This document shows, in pieces, positions 8,346 to 10,687 of a stretch of 10,687 nt of DNA (its first letter is position 1; the number at the start of each line of letters is the position of its first letter). Below the pieces are notes generated by a model. It worked only from the letters and a program-made list of their open reading frames with translations. It did not search any database and was not told the origin of the DNA. The position numbers and the translations under genes are program-made. This DNA comes from Funneliformis mosseae (taxonomy: Eukaryota > Glomeromycota > Glomeromycetes > Glomerales > Glomeraceae), in contig CAJVPP010003810.1 of NCBI GenBank assembly GCA_910592005.1, positions 1-10,687 of the forward strand, in the 5' to 3' direction.

Positions 8346-9740
8346 CTATGTAATACGGGCAACTGCATGAAATACTTCATAATCATCAACGGTAAATGTA
8401 TTAGGAATATTAAGGTTAGGATAAGTATTGGGATTAGAATACCATTGTCCATTATAAAACTTAATATCATGACCATTGCCAAAAATTGGTCCATAATCAT
8501 TGTTACAACATATAGCATGTTGCTCTTTACCTTTAATTACTCTACCTAGTTTACCTGTCTTAACATCTCTATAATCATTAAAGAAAAATATAAAACTATC
8601 TGACGTAGTTTTATAAACACCATGGCCACTCCAATTTAACGGATTATATCCTCCAACGATTTGATTGGAATCCTTAATTTTCGCGACAAAAATAGTAGAC
8701 GTCTTATCACATTTATTATGAAATATCCTTGTGTCCATTCCGTCTCTACTAGCACGATAGAGCAATTTGAAATTATGATTTTTTCTTGAATTATCACTTA
8801 AATCATCTTTCTTATCAATCCAATTGGCAAATATAACAAAATGTTGAGGTTTAACTATAACGGAGTCAACAGAGTTCGATAGTCTAGGAGGTAATATATC
8901 ATCTCTTGATACACGATTTGGGGTCATGTGAAATGCAAAGATGTTCTTGACCAAATCTTTTGGTAGCAATTTTTTAAAAGGATATACCTTGTCAAGAAAA
9001 TTTTCTGGTGTAATATAATAAAATCTCATTAATGGAATAAATTTATTAAGAGCCCTCTCTATGATAGTGAAGTCTTCCTTGCTCCATTTAGTAACGTCTT
9101 GTGGGATAGTAGGATTTTGTGCGAGACTCCATTTGATTAAGCTATCCCATATAATAATTTCATCCAAGTTTAAATCATCTCGTTTCAAAAGTAATTCCAA
9201 CAAAGGTGCTTTTAAACTAATCAATTTATCGGAATTAAATAATATTTCAGGTTTGTTACAAACCTTTTCAAGACAAAAATTCCAAAGCTCTGTGAATGAT
9301 TCATGTTGATAAACTGTTTCAAGAATACCTATAGGATCTTGTTGTAAAAATTCAGATTGATTTTTAATTACGTACTCTTGAATACAAGGGATTAAAGTCT
9401 GAATGTTAAGTTCATCTACTACCAGCAAAAGTTTTAGGATATCAGGTCCTTGCAATTTGGTCAAATCAATTTCTCCACAATAAATATATCGTATGATAAT
9501 TTTAAAAAATAAGGGGGAAATATTGGGCTTTTTAAAAATCAATTTTCCATCCTTTTTCTCGGCCCACTCATTTGAGAATGCTGAGCGAAAGTATTGAGAC
9601 CTGGTACATAAAATAATTGAGTGCGCATGTATTTCTTCATTCTCATCTTGACCGGCAAAGATAATAACATCATATCCTTCGCCAGTTTCAAATAATTTAT
9701 CGTAATCATTAATAGTTTCTTGCCAATGTTTGTATGACAT
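8346..9740 (-). CDS. BTB-BACK-TLDc domain protein
   Basis: A single uninterrupted frame gives 464 residues. Residues about 22-125 form a BTB/POZ domain: YDVIIFAG, then the HAHSIILCTRSQYFRSAFS core, PNISPLFFKIIIRYIYCGEI, and the ILKLLLVVDELNI helix. Residues about 130-240 are a helical BACK domain. Residues about 292-463 are a TLDc domain, with FKLLYRASRDG, FHNKCDKTSTIFVAKIKD, VGGYNPLNW, YGPIFGNGHDI and a terminal DDYEVF. BTB-BACK proteins commonly act as substrate adaptors for cullin-3 ubiquitin ligases. TLDc proteins are linked to oxidative-stress protection and to V-ATPase binding. What the combination does in these fungi is unknown. All domains look complete, so it is probably functional. 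The ATG at 9738-9740 has A at -3 and is the first in frame. There are no introns, no signal peptide and no membrane segment. It is a member of a large expanded family, so paralogues are expected elsewhere in the genome. Confidence 0.95.
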   Translation of the reverse strand: MSYKHWQETINDYDKLFETGEGYDVIIFAGQDENEEIHAHSIILCTRSQYFRSAFSNEWAEKKDGKLIFKKPNISPLFFKIIIRYIYCGEIDLTKLQGPDILKLLLVVDELNIQTLIPCIQEYVIKNQSEFLQQDPIGILETVYQHESFTELWNFCLEKVCNKPEILFNSDKLISLKAPLLELLLKRDDLNLDEIIIWDSLIKWSLAQNPTIPQDVTKWSKEDFTIIERALNKFIPLMRFYYITPENFLDKVYPFKKLLPKDLVKNIFAFHMTPNRVSRDDILPPRLSNSVDSVIVKPQHFVIFANWIDKKDDLSDNSRKNHNFKLLYRASRDGMDTRIFHNKCDKTSTIFVAKIKDSNQIVGGYNPLNWSGHGVYKTTSDSFIFFFNDYRDVKTGKLGRVIKGKEQHAICCNNDYGPIFGNGHDIKFYNGQWYSNPNTYPNLNIPNTFTVDDYEVFHAVARIT

Positions 9741-9800
9741 TTTTGAAAGAAAATTTCAAATTTTTTTTTTTGTTAAACGCAGATCGCTTAGCCTAATATT
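9741..9800 (-). promoter_or_regulatory. 5' leader of BTB gene with A11 tract
   Basis: On the gene strand this reads AATATTAGGCTAAGCGATC, TGCGTTTAAC, then eleven A (9761-9771), TTTGAAATTTTCTTTCAAAA and the ATG. The A-rich leader and purine at -3 fit a fungal translation start. The upstream part recurs at 6000-6041. A weaker, partial resemblance lies at 10561-10590, where GTGAAACGAA matches the 6010-6019 copy exactly. No clear TATA box is visible. Confidence 0.45.
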
Positions 9801-10687
9801 CAGTTTTAGAATTCAATAAAGCCTAATTTGATAAAAGAAAAAAAAAAATCCCTTCTGGTTTAAGTTGGATGATCAACTTGATGCATGTACTTTATTTTTT
9901 TTTCGTTATAACGATTATTTGCCGTTATTATGAGCCAGTGTTTCTCATAATTCGGAAATAATGTACAGTACTTATTAGATTTCTCAATTCAACTCAATAA
10001 TGGCGTTCTTGACCAACTTCAAAAATTTTCGATCTTCTACTTACATCTACTCCCAATTCGCTTATACATAGCTGAAATGAGCAAGCTGATTTTTTAATAT
10101 AAGTGAATTGAATCTAATATAATTATTTATATGGTATTTACAAGACAATTGAAGCAACATTAGCCGCTTTAGCTATATAACGGATAGCTCGAGGAATGGT
10201 ACAAAAATTAAAGATTCGTCGGTTTTGAAACTTTATAGAAGGCTCTGTTTCTCGTTATCACTACACTGATTTCCAGATTTCAAAATAACATTTCAGGGTA
10301 GTTGAAAACCAAATTTCAGTAATTTATTCCCCAACCTTCAAAAGAAAAGCATAACATAAAATTTAAAGTGCAAGTATTTTATTGCAAAACTAAATATTTA
10401 ACTGAACAGGACATTTTCAATACGCTTTCTTATTATAACGGATCTTGCCAATGTTAGATGCACATTTTGTTTCGGAACTCTCCATAATGATTAGAAATGA
10501 ATACATATTTTTATTATTTTAATTTTTCTTTGGAATTGGAGGATCTAAAGTTAAGTGAAAGTGAAACGAACGTGAATTGCTAAGCCATAAATTCGATTTG
10601 GAAAATCCACAATACTAACTTATCTTATGGATCAATTAATAAGCAGGAACATACTAAAGGAACCGTTTTTCTTTCAAAGTAACCTTT
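9801..10687. other. upstream intergenic DNA of the BTB gene
   Basis: This is about 890 bp of ordinary composition without a convincing gene on either strand. The longest readable pieces are 20-40 codons. It presumably contains the promoter of the BTB gene. TATAACGGAT occurs twice (10176-10185 and 10434-10443), and a perfect palindrome CGTTATAACG lies at 9904-9913. Each contains a TAACG core like a MYB-type site, but binding is not shown. Confidence 0.4.

Noticed and set aside
8318..9309. Open frames of 60-82 residues overlapping the BTB gene on the other strand or in another frame (near 8318-8549 and 9061-9309)
   Set aside because: They are shadows of the well-supported BTB-BACK-TLDc gene and their translations show no domain or sensible composition.
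10000..10071. Plus-strand ORF of 23 residues starting MAFLTNFKNF
   Set aside because: It is too short to distinguish from chance, has no homologue I know, and lies in the promoter region of the divergent BTB gene.

Overview
The window looks like nuclear DNA of an arbuscular mycorrhizal fungus (Glomeromycotina, Rhizophagus irregularis or a close relative). The evidence is an intronless BTB-BACK-TLDc gene of the type that is strongly expanded in these fungi, very AT-rich DNA between genes, and decayed DNA transposons of the Plavaka and Tc1/mariner groups. The assignment rests on family recognition and composition only, so genus level is an inference.

The window has two halves that meet sharply near 6010. 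From 1 to about 6010 the DNA is extremely AT-rich. By eye I find only two CpG dinucleotides in it (554 and 2700). It holds no intact gene. What it does hold is a nearly full-length but badly decayed Plavaka-type transposase on the minus strand (about 2973-5755), a further coding-like remnant just upstream of it (5756-5938), two short elements with terminal inverted repeats (544-708 and 1457-1584), an A-rich low-complexity tract, and otherwise featureless AT-rich sequence. The relic's stops and amino-acid replacements, and the mismatches between the inverted-repeat arms, are overwhelmingly C-to-T or G-to-A transitions.

From about 6010 to the end the base composition becomes ordinary for such a genome and CpG is common. 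This half holds a second transposase relic, a Tc1/mariner DD34E type on the minus strand (6576-7359), with a still-open C-terminal piece. It also holds the one gene that looks functional, the minus-strand BTB-BACK-TLDc protein of 464 residues (8346-9740). The gene's 5' flank (9741-10687) contains an A-tract leader motif that recurs, in the same orientation, exactly at the composition boundary at 6000-6041.

I see no operon, RNA gene, CRISPR array or multi-gene system. The window is best read as one host gene beside a graveyard of transposons, with the mutation pattern of that graveyard as its most interesting property.
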